Source: Staphylococcus pseudoxylosus (GTDB lineage Bacteria; Bacillota; Bacilli; Staphylococcales; Staphylococcaceae). Taken from it: DNA of 36,585 bases. Of this stretch, positions 26,175 through 34,914 are shown piece after piece. Position numbers and translations under genes: made by a program. Position 1 is the first letter of the stretch. Every line of letters begins with the position of its first letter. The stretch spans positions 1 to 36,585 of the forward strand of contig NZ_RCVN01000018.1 in assembly GCF_003697915.1 (NCBI RefSeq), given 5' to 3'. Under the pieces are notes generated by a model. It worked only from the letters and a program-made list of their open reading frames with translations. It did not search any database and was not told the DNA's origin.

Positions 26175-27647
26175 CTATATACCGCCACTCCAACCAACTG
26201 CGGTAAAGATATAAAGTATCACACCACCAACTATCATCCATATGACAAATAGCGGCGCCATAAATTTAAACCATGAGCCAAAATTAGCCTTAGCTATAGC
26301 GATAGCACCAATTGTAGCACCTAATGTCGGAGTGATAAGATTACCTAATCCACCGCCAAAAGATAATGAGGTTAATAATATTTGATCATTAACCCCTAAT
26401 GCTGTTGTAACAGGTTGTAATATAGGCACCATCACACTCATCAATCCAGAACCAGAAGGCACTAAGAAATTAAATATTGTAGCAACCAAAAACACTAAAA
26501 CCGAAACTACACCAGACGAAGCACCATCAAGTTGCGTCGTCAATCCATGCACGATAGTACTTAATATTTGACCTTTTTCTAATATCACGCTAATAGTATT
26601 TGCCATAATGATTGCAAATGCAACTACAAGCATTGGTTTTGCACCTTCTAAAAATCCATCCACCATTTCAGATGGTCGTTTCCCCTTAACAATATAGGCC
26701 AACATAAAACTCAAACCAAATACTGTAATAAAAACACCATTTCCATATCGTTCAGTCCAATTTAGCAAACCATTTCCTAACGCTAAAATGATAGGTGTAA
26801 CAACAACTAAACTAACGATAATGGTATCTCTCCAACTTACCTTTCTATCTTCCGAACCCATTGCATCATTTGATGAATCATCGTTTTGCTGTTGCCAAAA
26901 TTTTGTCGTCATCATACTATTATCTGGATTTTTAATTACTCTTCGCGCATACCAAATTACATATAATAAGGTCACAACTAAAAATATAAGATACATAATT
27001 GCCCTACCACCGTAGCCTGAATAAAGTGCGACATCAGGATAGACAATTTGTCCGATTTTAGCCATTCCAGAAGGTGAGACTGAAAATGCCATATATAAAG
27101 GCAAGAATGTAATCGCCAAAGCCATAATAGGATCTAATTTTAAACGTTTTACTAAAATGACACCCAAGGTTACAAACACAATCATTTGATCCCCACCAAC
27201 AAAGAATCCTATAAAAGCCATCAATGAGAATAAACCTATTATTAATGGCAGTGCGCCTGCATGTTCAAATCTATAAATCATGAAATTAGTTATTTTCGTA
27301 ACTGAATTTAACTGCAGAATCCCTCCCATTGAGCCACCTATAAATAATAGCAAAGTGACTGTTTGAGCAGATTGGATACCCCCATTTAGAATTAAAGTTA
27401 TTGCATAAAATGGATTCACAGGATGTTGCGCAATTGCGTGGTAAGTCCCTTGTATCATCGATCCATCTTTGTCGGTATTAAACGTCCCAGCAGGAATGAT
27501 ATATGTCAAAAAACAAGCAAACATCATCATTATTAACATCATTAATAGCACATGTGGTAATTCTAATTTCCTTTTTGCTTTTATAGAAGTTGGGTTAGCT
27601 GTTTGATTAACAGTATTTTGATAAGATGTTGTACTAGATTCTGACAT
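26175..27647 (-). CDS. YfcC-family membrane transporter
   Basis: Secondary transporter of 490 residues in the YfcC/ArcD-like ion-transporter group. After a hydrophilic N-terminal tail of about 30 residues there are roughly 12-13 membrane segments, starting with LPHVLLMMLIMMMFACFLTY and the YIIPAGTF block. GFFVGGDQMIVFVTLGVILV and FNFLVPSGSGLMSVMVPI resemble the repeated helix-hairpin elements of the family. Related proteins carry amino acids, peptides or carboxylates; the substrate here is unknown. It could serve the flavin monooxygenase genes upstream or, less likely, the tetritol pathway, which has no other visible importer. ATG at 27647, AGGAG nine bases upstream. A hairpin and a possible promoter separate it from the upstream operon. 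Confidence 0.82.
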   Translation of the reverse strand: MSESSTTSYQNTVNQTANPTSIKAKRKLELPHVLLMMLIMMMFACFLTYIIPAGTFNTDKDGSMIQGTYHAIAQHPVNPFYAITLILNGGIQSAQTVTLLLFIGGSMGGILQLNSVTKITNFMIYRFEHAGALPLIIGLFSLMAFIGFFVGGDQMIVFVTLGVILVKRLKLDPIMALAITFLPLYMAFSVSPSGMAKIGQIVYPDVALYSGYGGRAIMYLIFLVVTLLYVIWYARRVIKNPDNSMMTTKFWQQQNDDSSNDAMGSEDRKVSWRDTIIVSLVVVTPIILALGNGLLNWTERYGNGVFITVFGLSFMLAYIVKGKRPSEMVDGFLEGAKPMLVVAFAIIMANTISVILEKGQILSTIVHGLTTQLDGASSGVVSVLVFLVATIFNFLVPSGSGLMSVMVPILQPVTTALGVNDQILLTSLSFGGGLGNLITPTLGATIGAIAIAKANFGSWFKFMAPLFVIWMIVGGVILYIFTAVGWSGGI

Positions 27648-27667
27648 AGTCGTTCACTCCTTTTAAT

Positions 27668-27706
27668 AAAAAATAGACACAACTTTTATAATTTAGATGT
27701 GTCCAT
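27668..27706 (-). terminator. Terminator of the flavin monooxygenase pair
   Basis: On the minus strand ATGGACACA pairs with TGTGTCTAT (27698-27706 with 27673-27681, one G:U, 16-nt loop), followed by T6. A TTGAAA/TATAAA promoter-like pair overlaps it and may drive yfcC. Confidence 0.65.
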
Positions 27707-27728
27707 CCTTTTCAATATTTGCAAAACT

Positions 27729-29066
27729 TTAGTTTGTAACACGTGATTGTGTAGATTGCGTATATCTATTTTCTTTAAAAGGAAGGCCAAGATGATCTCT
27801 TAATGTTTCGCCACGAAACGTTTTATCATAGTACCCCTTCTCTTCTAGAATAGGTAATACATTTTCTAAGAATTCATCATAAACCGCCCCGTATATATGT
27901 GGTCCAAAAATAAAACCATCTGCTGCACCGTCTTCTACCCATTCAATGATTAAATCTGCTACAGCTTCATATGTTCCTATAAATGGAGAACGTCTAACTG
28001 TTTCTTCTAGCGCAACTTCTCTTAACGTTGATTGGTTTGCTTTTGCACGATTAGCAATTGCATCTGCTGTAGCTCGGAAACTATTTTGACCAACTTCTCC
28101 TAATTCTGGAAAAGGTGCGTCTAAATCATATTGACTGAAATCATGATGATCATAATAACGACCTAAATAATCTAATGCTTCATCAATATTTGCTAAAGTC
28201 TTAATTTTTTCAAAACGTGCTTCTGCTTCACTTTCTGTCTGAGCTATGACTGGTGCTAATATAGGATAAACGCTTACTTCGTCGGGGTTACGTCCATAAG
28301 CCTTGGCTTGATCTTTAATACTTTCATAATTCCGTTGTGCACTTTCTTTTGATTCTCCTAATGTGAAAACTGCATCTGCATATTTGGCTGCATAGTCTTG
28401 TCCTTTAGGTGAAGCACCTGCCTGAAAAATGACTGGTTGACCTTGTTCAGAACGACTTGCATTTAATGGTCCTTTTACTTGGAAATATTCACCTTTATAA
28501 TCTAGCGTGTGCATTTTGTTTTTATCTAAATATTCGCCTTTTTCAGTATCAAATTTAAAGGCATCATCTTCATATGAATCCCATAATCCTTGTACCACTT
28601 GAATATGTTCTTCAGCAATATCATATCTCGTATCATGCTCCGGATGTTCACCTTTACTATAGTTATCTGCACTACCCTCAAGTGGTGATGTAACAACGTT
28701 CCATCCTGCGCGTCCATGACTAATATTATCAATCGTTGCTAACTGTCTCGCAACGGTAAAAGGTTCACTGTATGAAGTTGAAATTGTACCAACTAAACCA
28801 ATTTTTTGAGTAATAGGCGCAAGTGCAGCAAGTAGCGTTAAAGGTTCGTGTCTATCTAAGAAATGAGGGATAGATTTCTCATGAATATATAAACCATCTG
28901 CTACAAAAACAAAACTAAAACCTGCTCGTTCTGCTCTCTTAGCAATGTCTAGTTGGTATTCAAAGTTAGTACTGGCATCGCTAGGAACTTCATTAGATTT
29001 CCAAGCATGCATATGACTGCCTGGTCCATTTAACATAATTCCAAAATCTATTTTTTTCTGACTCAT
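27729..29066 (-). CDS. LLM-class flavin monooxygenase (NtaA/SnaA/DszA family)
   Basis: Bacterial-luciferase-like TIM-barrel monooxygenase of 445 residues that uses reduced FMN and oxygen. It begins KKIDFGIMLNGPGSHMHAWKS. The WNVVTSPLEGSADNY block and the QAGASPKGQDYAAKYADAVF block are typical of the NtaA/SnaA/DszA subfamily, whose members attack sulfur- and nitrogen-containing small molecules. Its ATG overlaps the TGA of the upstream MsnO8-type gene (ATGA), so the two are translationally coupled. B. subtilis has a similar pair, ytnJ and ytmO, in an operon for modified sulfur amino acids; by analogy a sulfur-salvage role is possible, but substrate is unknown. No flavin reductase gene is adjacent. 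Confidence 0.88.
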   Translation of the reverse strand: MSQKKIDFGIMLNGPGSHMHAWKSNEVPSDASTNFEYQLDIAKRAERAGFSFVFVADGLYIHEKSIPHFLDRHEPLTLLAALAPITQKIGLVGTISTSYSEPFTVARQLATIDNISHGRAGWNVVTSPLEGSADNYSKGEHPEHDTRYDIAEEHIQVVQGLWDSYEDDAFKFDTEKGEYLDKNKMHTLDYKGEYFQVKGPLNASRSEQGQPVIFQAGASPKGQDYAAKYADAVFTLGESKESAQRNYESIKDQAKAYGRNPDEVSVYPILAPVIAQTESEAEARFEKIKTLANIDEALDYLGRYYDHHDFSQYDLDAPFPELGEVGQNSFRATADAIANRAKANQSTLREVALEETVRRSPFIGTYEAVADLIIEWVEDGAADGFIFGPHIYGAVYDEFLENVLPILEEKGYYDKTFRGETLRDHLGLPFKENRYTQSTQSRVTN

Positions 29067-30079
29067 AATACCCCTTCTTTCTGATTAGCAATTGTGTATG
29101 ATGGCGCAAGTTTCTCCACCGTTTTCACTCTTAATTTGTGATTCTGTACTGGCATATGCAACATAAACTCATCGATGAGTCCTTCGTTGTTTAACTGTGA
29201 TAGTTGATGTTTAACTTCAGTAGCTGAGCCTTCTAAAACGTCTATTTGCTTTTCCTCAACTTCAAAATGTTCTGCACTTTGTTTACTAAATGCTTCTAGT
29301 TGCTCCTTAGTATTTACAGTAATTTTTCTACCATCCTTAAAATGCAAAGCATAATTTGTACGACCATCTTTAACTAATTCTTTATCATTTTCATTCTCTG
29401 TTACAACTGCCGCTACAGCAACAATAAAACGTCCTTCTGGATATTGTTGTTTATAAGATTTCACTGCACTTCGTAACATATCAACATTAGAATTTATAAA
29501 GAAAGCATATACAAAACCAACATTTTCATTTGCTGCAAATTGCGCCGAACGGTCACTGCCCCCTAATAAAAAGAGCTTTGGCTTAGGGACTTCATTATCT
29601 CTTATGGAAGTTTGTAATTGATGATACGCATCATCTTCTTTAAAACTGCGATTATTGAAATTGTTTAACAGTTGGAATTTATCATTAAATGTAACTTGTG
29701 GCGATTTGAATTCTGATTGCAAAGCTTGTGTTGCTAATGGAAATCCACCAGGTGCTTTACCAATCCCTAAATCTACTCTACCTGGTGCAAGATGGCTAAT
29801 AAAGTGGAATTGTTCTATTACTTTAAAAGGACTATAGTGCTGTAACATGACTCCTCCTGAACCAATACGTATTTCGTTAGTCTTGTTAAGTAGATGTGTC
29901 ACTAATATTTCTGGACTTGTACCCGCAACTTCTGGAATATTATGATGCTCTGCAACAAAATATCTCGTATATTTTAAGTTATCTGCTAGTTGTGCTAATT
30001 CAACAGTTCGTTGTATACCCTCATTTACAGTTTCATTAATATCAATTGGACTTTGATCTAGAATACTCATAGATGTCAT
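29063..30079 (-). CDS. MsnO8-type LLM flavin oxidoreductase
   Basis: Second luciferase-like flavoprotein, 338 residues, of the MsnO8/YtmO type. The opening MTSMSILDQSPIDINETVNEG is followed by RYFVAEHHNIPEVAGTSPE, RIGSGGVMLQHYSPFKVIEQF and RVDLGIGKAPGG, all hallmark blocks of this subfamily. I chose ATG at 30079, seven bases after GGGGGA; a TTG at 30094 falls inside the ribosome site region. First gene of a two-gene operon with overlap ATGA to the next. The promoter upstream has a consensus TTGACA and is flanked by two inverted repeats, suggesting specific control. Substrate unknown; a role with its partner in oxidative sulfur or xenobiotic metabolism is inferred. Confidence 0.88.
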   Translation of the reverse strand: MTSMSILDQSPIDINETVNEGIQRTVELAQLADNLKYTRYFVAEHHNIPEVAGTSPEILVTHLLNKTNEIRIGSGGVMLQHYSPFKVIEQFHFISHLAPGRVDLGIGKAPGGFPLATQALQSEFKSPQVTFNDKFQLLNNFNNRSFKEDDAYHQLQTSIRDNEVPKPKLFLLGGSDRSAQFAANENVGFVYAFFINSNVDMLRSAVKSYKQQYPEGRFIVAVAAVVTENENDKELVKDGRTNYALHFKDGRKITVNTKEQLEAFSKQSAEHFEVEEKQIDVLEGSATEVKHQLSQLNNEGLIDEFMLHMPVQNHKLRVKTVEKLAPSYTIANQKEGVL

Positions 30080-30114
30080 ATATAATCCCCCCAAATCAAT
30101 TTTCTGAATATTAG

Positions 30115-30178
30115 ATTACTAGTAATACTATGCTCCTCATACAACTTTGTCAAGTATTCTTATCGTTTTAGTAAGAAT
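30115..30178 (-). promoter_or_regulatory. Promoter of the monooxygenase operon with two inverted repeats
   Basis: On the minus strand the -35 TTGACA (complement of 30148-30153) and -10 TAGTAT (complement of 30125-30130) are 17 bp apart. A perfect 12-bp palindrome ATTACTAGTAAT (30115-30126) overlaps the -10. ATTCTTA-N9-TAAGAAT (30156-30178) lies just upstream of the -35. Regulator unknown. Confidence 0.65.
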
Positions 30179-30237
30179 TAAATAAAACTAGATGCTTTGG
30201 CGTCATTTAATATAAGCACTTTAAAAGCATCGTAAAA

Positions 30238-30278
30238 AAAAGAGAAGTTGAGTATTATTTTATCTCAACTTCTCTTTT
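30238..30278. terminator. Terminator of the SDR gene
   Basis: A 15-bp perfect stem (30238-30252 with 30264-30278) has A7 on the left, giving a T run on the minus strand after the SDR gene. Confidence 0.9.
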
Positions 30279-30317
30279 GATATTACTAGATTTAATTTTA
30301 AATGAGTTACTAGTTAT

Positions 30318-31097
30318 TTATAATGCTGTATATCCCCCATCAATTGTGACAACACTACCAGTAACAAATGATGAAGCATCAGAAGCTAAATATAGTGCAG
30401 CACCTTGTAATTCTTCAGGTACACCAGGTCGACCTAATGGTGTAAAATTCATCCATGTGTCAATCATTTCTCCACCTTGAGCAAAATAATCTCTAGTTAG
30501 TTCTGTTTCCATATAACCTGGAGCAATCGTATTTACACGTATACCATGTTCCGCCCATTCATTTGCTAAGCTTTTAGTAAACATAATCACTGCACCTTTA
30601 GATGTATTATATGCCGCCTGTGGCTGTGGTGTATTTACAATGATTCCAGACATAGAAGAAGTGTTCACAATCGTACCTTTTTGTTGTTTGATCATCACTT
30701 TTCCTACAGCTTGTGAAACTAAAACCATGCTATTGATATTGACATCCATATTTTTAACCCAACGATCGTAAGGCATATCTTCAAATTTAACATGTTCATT
30801 GATGCCAGCATTGTTAAATAGAATGTCTATACGCCCAAACTGATCCATTACATCTGAAACCATTTGCTCAACATCCGACACGTTTGTTACATCTACTTTA
30901 CATGCCAAGGCTTGATTTCCTGTTTCAGTCTCAAATTCGTTTGCTGTTTCTTTTGCCAAATCTAAATTAATATCAGCAATCACTAAGTTTGCACCTGCTT
31001 CAGCTAAACCTTTCCCCATTGCTTTTCCTAGTCCTGAGGCACCTCCTGTCACAATTGCAACTTGGCCATCCAGTTTAAATTTGTCTAAAACACTCAT
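30318..31097 (-). CDS. Short-chain dehydrogenase/reductase (polyol/sugar type)
   Basis: Classical SDR of 259 residues. NAD(P) loop TGGASGLGKAMG (near 17-28), an ADIN segment after beta2 whose Asp favours NAD(H), the NNAG motif near 93-96, catalytic Ser in NTSSMSG, and YxxxK in AAYNTSKGA. It ends with FVTGSVVTIDGGYTAL. The pattern is that of polyol, gluconate or ribitol dehydrogenases; exact substrate unknown. A cre-like site 68 nt upstream suggests catabolite control, which fits sugar-alcohol use. D-threitol dehydrogenase of mycobacteria and GolD of Listeria are SDRs, so it could feed the tetrulose operon 5 kb away, but that is speculative. Monocistronic with GGAGG ribosome site and strong terminator. 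Confidence 0.87.
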   Translation of the reverse strand: MSVLDKFKLDGQVAIVTGGASGLGKAMGKGLAEAGANLVIADINLDLAKETANEFETETGNQALACKVDVTNVSDVEQMVSDVMDQFGRIDILFNNAGINEHVKFEDMPYDRWVKNMDVNINSMVLVSQAVGKVMIKQQKGTIVNTSSMSGIIVNTPQPQAAYNTSKGAVIMFTKSLANEWAEHGIRVNTIAPGYMETELTRDYFAQGGEMIDTWMNFTPLGRPGVPEELQGAALYLASDASSFVTGSVVTIDGGYTAL

Positions 31098-31164
31098 GTT
31101 ATGTAACCTCCATTTATTTCGTCTATTATTTGTAATTGTAAAATAAATTAATATCCAAAGATAG

Positions 31165-31178
31165 TGGAAACGCTTACT
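31165..31178. promoter_or_regulatory. cre-like CcpA site upstream of the SDR gene
   Basis: TGGAAACGCTTACT matches the 14-bp cre core TGNAANCGNWWNCA at all but the last position. It lies 68-81 nt upstream of the SDR start. Confidence 0.6.
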
Positions 31179-31360
31179 AATTTTATTCTCTAGATAATTC
31201 CCACATATTCACTTAGAAAATTTCGATTATGAGATAGTATGTTATCACTTTAACAACTACTTTAGCGTTGATACTAAAGTAATTTTGGAATATCAAATCA
31301 TTCTTAACTTGATAAACCTATAACTAGAATCAACACAATCTTTTTTAATATTTTATATAA

Positions 31361-31399
31361 AAAAGACGAGACAGAAATCAAAATTTGATTTCTATCTCG
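31361..31399 (-). terminator. Terminator of the Na/Pi cotransporter gene
   Basis: An inverted repeat (31367-31382 with 31384-31399, one mismatch) is followed on the minus strand by TCTTTTTTATA. Confidence 0.82.
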
Positions 31400-31444
31400 A
31401 CTAGTGTAATTATTTTATAAATAATTATATACTAATTTTTACAA

Positions 31445-33109
31445 TTAGTAAGACCAACCTAATGGATTTTCCGCGTGTTCTTCTAATTCTATTTCATCAA
31501 TATCAACCATTGATTCTGAAATATTTCTAGAATGGTAACCGATTCGTTCTAATATTGCAATCATATCTAGATATAATAAGCCACCTTCTGGTGAACACTC
31601 ACCTGAACTTAAACGTTTAATATGTTTTTTCCTTAAATCATGTTCAAGTTTGTATGAATCATTACTTATTTTAACTATTTCATCCCGCTTAACTCTGTCA
31701 TAAACGTTGAACATTTCAACTGTCTTTTCAAACGACATGTTAACATGATTGTAAAGCTTTTCAATACTTTGTTCAGCTTTATCAGATATTTTGATAGGAT
31801 CTGTATCTTTCTTCTTCAAATCCAATAAATAGGCTTCTGATAAACCAGCCACTTTCAACATCGTGCGATTAACATCAAATAATACAGACATTCTTTCTGC
31901 ATCATCTTGTGACAACTTCTTCTCTGATATTTTAGTAAGGTACTGTCTGACATTATCATACATATTGTCAATCGCTGCATGTTTCTGAATAATATCTTTT
32001 TCAGTTTTTTCATCGTAGTGATTGACTTTTTGTAACATGGATAATGTCATTCTACCAATGTTTTGAATTTCATCTTGAGCTTCTTGTAGCGCAATATTAG
32101 GCGCTCTATTAATTAAGTTCTTATCAAGATGTCTTGGTTTGTATTTTTCATTAATATCTTCACCTGGAATTATTTTCGTAACTATCCAAGCTAGTACAAA
32201 AATAAATGGTAATTGAATTAAAGTATTTGTTACGTTAAATGTACCGTGTGCAAATGCAATAACCATTTCTGGTTTTAAATTCATTGCGCCTTGCATCCAC
32301 TCAATAACTAGTTGGTACAACGGTAATATGAGCAAGAATATTGCTGCACCTATCACGTTAAACATGACATGAACGGCTGCAACACGTTTTGATGCAAGAG
32401 AACCTGCTAAACTTGCTAAAACAGCAGTAATCGTTGTACCGATATTATCACCTAATAGTACTGGCAGTGCACCATGCAAGCTAATTAAATCATTAGCAAA
32501 GAACCCTTGTAATATACCAATAGTTGCACTTGAGCTTTGGATGATAACTGTTAAGAATGTACCAGCTAAAACACCATATATTGGATTTGATGACATATCT
32601 AACATGATTTGTTTAAACCCATCTAAATTAGCGAGTGGCTTCACTGCACCACTCATCAATTCTAAACCATAAAAAAGAGAACCAAACCCAAATAAAATCA
32701 TACCTATATTTTTAACTTTTCTTTTCTGAATAAAGAAAATTAAAAACGCGCCAATAGCTAGGATGGGTAGTGAATAAGCACCAATATCAATACCTATTAT
32801 AAATGCTGTAACCGTGGTACCTATATTCGCTCCCATAACAACCCCAATTGCTTGTCGCATTGTCATAAATCCTGCACTTACAAGACCAATCGTAATGACA
32901 GTAGTCCCTGAACTACTTTGAATTAAAATTGTAACAATCATACCTGCCAAAACACCCATGATTGGATTACTTGTAAATTTATTTAATATACTTCTCAGTC
33001 GATCGCCAGCAGTTGCTTGTAAGCCATCGCCCATCTGTTTAATTCCGTATAAGAATATACCTAAACCACCGATAAAAGTGAAAATTATCTCCATTACAGA
33101 AGAATCCAT
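31445..33109 (-). CDS. Na/Pi cotransporter-family protein with PhoU-like domain
   Basis: Sodium-dependent phosphate transporter of the NptA/PNaS family, about 554 residues. The membrane half (about 1-310) has two inverted repeats, each with the signature QSSS: VTILIQSSSGTTVITIGLVS and TVIIQSSSATIGILQGF. GANIGTT and GDNIGTT follow each repeat. The cytoplasmic tail (about 340-550) is helical and PhoU-like, often a regulatory add-on. It probably imports, or balances, inorganic phosphate. I chose ATG at 33109, five bases after GAGGTG; the GTG at 33115 overlaps the ribosome site. Single-gene unit. I did not identify a phosphate-regulon box upstream. Confidence 0.9.
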   Translation of the reverse strand: MDSSVMEIIFTFIGGLGIFLYGIKQMGDGLQATAGDRLRSILNKFTSNPIMGVLAGMIVTILIQSSSGTTVITIGLVSAGFMTMRQAIGVVMGANIGTTVTAFIIGIDIGAYSLPILAIGAFLIFFIQKRKVKNIGMILFGFGSLFYGLELMSGAVKPLANLDGFKQIMLDMSSNPIYGVLAGTFLTVIIQSSSATIGILQGFFANDLISLHGALPVLLGDNIGTTITAVLASLAGSLASKRVAAVHVMFNVIGAAIFLLILPLYQLVIEWMQGAMNLKPEMVIAFAHGTFNVTNTLIQLPFIFVLAWIVTKIIPGEDINEKYKPRHLDKNLINRAPNIALQEAQDEIQNIGRMTLSMLQKVNHYDEKTEKDIIQKHAAIDNMYDNVRQYLTKISEKKLSQDDAERMSVLFDVNRTMLKVAGLSEAYLLDLKKKDTDPIKISDKAEQSIEKLYNHVNMSFEKTVEMFNVYDRVKRDEIVKISNDSYKLEHDLRKKHIKRLSSGECSPEGGLLYLDMIAILERIGYHSRNISESMVDIDEIELEEHAENPLGWSY

Positions 33110-33115
33110 CGTCAC

Positions 33116-33467
33116 ACCTCTTTAAATTATTTGTAAACTATGTGAATTATAACTTATTTTTGTTAAGCAAATGTTAATTCTTTATTAAAATTATAGAAAA
33201 TGTGCTAAACAATTATGTAATCATATTTCATTCAATTTCCAATGTGCTAATAAACATTGCAATGACAGTGTTTAATATAAACAATGGGTAATACATTTTA
33301 TGCCAATTAATTTTGTATATTTTATGAAATTTTATTTTGAATTAAATGTCTATTGAAATATTCACATAAAAAGGGTTAGATATCAAATTAATTATTTGAT
33401 ATCTAACCCTGCTAACAAAATCCTTTATTTTAAATCCATCCAATAAATAATGCTGTACTTTAAACAT
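33116..33467. other. Intergenic region between the Na/Pi and YhgE genes
   Basis: This AT-rich 352-bp gap holds a TATAAT-like element around 33193 that may belong to the Na/Pi gene promoter and the yhgE terminator at 33372-33410. I see no small gene here. Confidence 0.5.
33368..33410 (-). terminator. Terminator of the YhgE/Pip gene
   Basis: A 17-bp perfect stem (33372-33388 with 33394-33410, 5-nt loop) is followed by a T run on the minus strand. Confidence 0.9.
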
Positions 33468-34757
33468 TTATGAAGGAACTTCTGTACGTTTCCCGCTATG
33501 TTTTCTAATTATTGCAGCACTTATTGAAGAAACAACTCCAAAAATAATAAAACCGATAAACATCCACATGGTAGCATTCATTTCTAGTGGTTGATCCATA
33601 TAAAGTAATGCTCTCAAATATTCACCATAGTGAGTGAATGGATTCCACCCCACAACATAATCTTGATAAAATTGCGGTAGCATTTGTTTAGGGAACATTA
33701 CAAGTTGCATACTAAAGAACATTGCTATAAAGAATATTGGAATAGATTTCATACCTAACCAAGTCATAACTCCTAAAATAAGACCAATAAAGCCTAATAA
33801 TGCAATAGAAACAAAAAGCCCTATTTTATTAATATCAGGGAAGTCAAACCCTTGAACACTAGACATAAAGTATACATAACCAAATCCACCTATAAAGGCA
33901 GTAACAACAGCAATAGCCAATTGACCTAGCGACGCAATAATGCGATGCGAAATTATAATATTATCTGAAGTTCTAAATGCAAAGAATAGCAAAATAGAGG
34001 CCACGATTGAACTAATCCACACTGGCATAAACATCAAGAATGATGCATTACCATTACCTTGATGATCTTTAACTTTATGAATCTTTTGATCTGATACCTT
34101 CACAGGATTTGTAAGTCCTTGAATATCTCTAGGGCTAACTTTAACATCCTGTTTTTCTAGAGTATCTAAACCTTGTTGCGTTATTTGTTTATTTAAATTA
34201 TCACCGATACCTTTTAATACATTTGAAGAAATTTGTGATGCTTGCATATTCGCACCACTATTAATCAATGTTTTAAATTCTGCTTGATTGACTGTTATGT
34301 CTTGTGAAGCACCAGACTTAACCATTTGACTTTGCATTTTTTTTGCCTGTTCTGGCGGTATTTCACCTGATTGTATTTGCTCTTGCATTGCTTGCTTTTT
34401 ACTATCCATTACTACTTTTTGAGTTTTACTCATTGCATGTTTTGAAAAGTCTTTTTCAAAAATAGCTGCACCAAAATATTTTTCCTCATCTAATCCTTTA
34501 CGAGCATCTTTTTCATTATCTACTTCAACCCATTTTATAGTATCAGAATCACTATTTAATAGTTTATCTTCTAATTTTTTACCAATGTTGATGTCATTAT
34601 TTTGAATAGATGTGCCTTCATCTTGGTTAACTATAGCAATGGGTAAAGATTTTGGTTTAGGATTATATGCTGGATAAAATGCCATTGAAAATATTGCCAA
34701 TATGATTAAAATTGCTATTGGTGCTATCCAAAGTAATTTATTTTTAAATATACTCAT
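33468..34757 (-). CDS. YhgE/Pip-type ABC-2 membrane protein
   Basis: Membrane protein of 429 residues with the YhgE/Pip layout: a transmembrane helix near 8-28, FYPAYNPKPKSLPIAIVNQDEG, a large extracytoplasmic region (about 30-245) rich in Gln/Lys, and about six C-terminal helices like an ABC-2 permease. Relatives act in type VII secretion (EsaA), phage infection, or export of fatty acids or toxic compounds (FarE-type, MmpL-like use), always with uncertain mechanism. It has no ATPase partner nearby. ATG at 34757 with AGGAGG eight bases upstream; the frame begins at 34781 but that overlaps the ribosome site. It diverges from a TetR gene that likely represses it. Confidence 0.82.
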   Translation of the reverse strand: MSIFKNKLLWIAPIAILIILAIFSMAFYPAYNPKPKSLPIAIVNQDEGTSIQNNDINIGKKLEDKLLNSDSDTIKWVEVDNEKDARKGLDEEKYFGAAIFEKDFSKHAMSKTQKVVMDSKKQAMQEQIQSGEIPPEQAKKMQSQMVKSGASQDITVNQAEFKTLINSGANMQASQISSNVLKGIGDNLNKQITQQGLDTLEKQDVKVSPRDIQGLTNPVKVSDQKIHKVKDHQGNGNASFLMFMPVWISSIVASILLFFAFRTSDNIIISHRIIASLGQLAIAVVTAFIGGFGYVYFMSSVQGFDFPDINKIGLFVSIALLGFIGLILGVMTWLGMKSIPIFFIAMFFSMQLVMFPKQMLPQFYQDYVVGWNPFTHYGEYLRALLYMDQPLEMNATMWMFIGFIIFGVVSSISAAIIRKHSGKRTEVPS

Positions 34758-34801
34758 ATTATTTACCTCCTTTTTGAACACTTTGTTGATTAATGACTAC
34801 T

Positions 34802-34835
34802 TTGTTTATTATAATTAGTATAATTCAATAAGCAA
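34802..34835. promoter_or_regulatory. Imperfect dyad, candidate TetR operator
   Basis: TTGTTTATT (34802-34810) is mirrored by AATAAGCAA (34827-34835) with 8 of 9 pairs, centred between yhgE and tetR. A second wider pair, TTTGTTGAT and ATCAACAAA, flanks the region near 34782 and 34864. Confidence 0.45.
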
Positions 34836-34914
34836 TATGCAATATGTTTCATTTTGTTTGTTTATCAACAAAAAAAACATGGTTTGTCTATTAAAGTTTA
34901 AGGAGCTGAATCAA

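Larger units (their letters stand above)
31098..31444. other. Intergenic region between the SDR and Na/Pi genes
   Basis: This 347-bp gap holds the SDR ribosome site, the cre-like site at 31165-31178 and the terminator at 31367-31399. I see nothing else. Confidence 0.6.
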
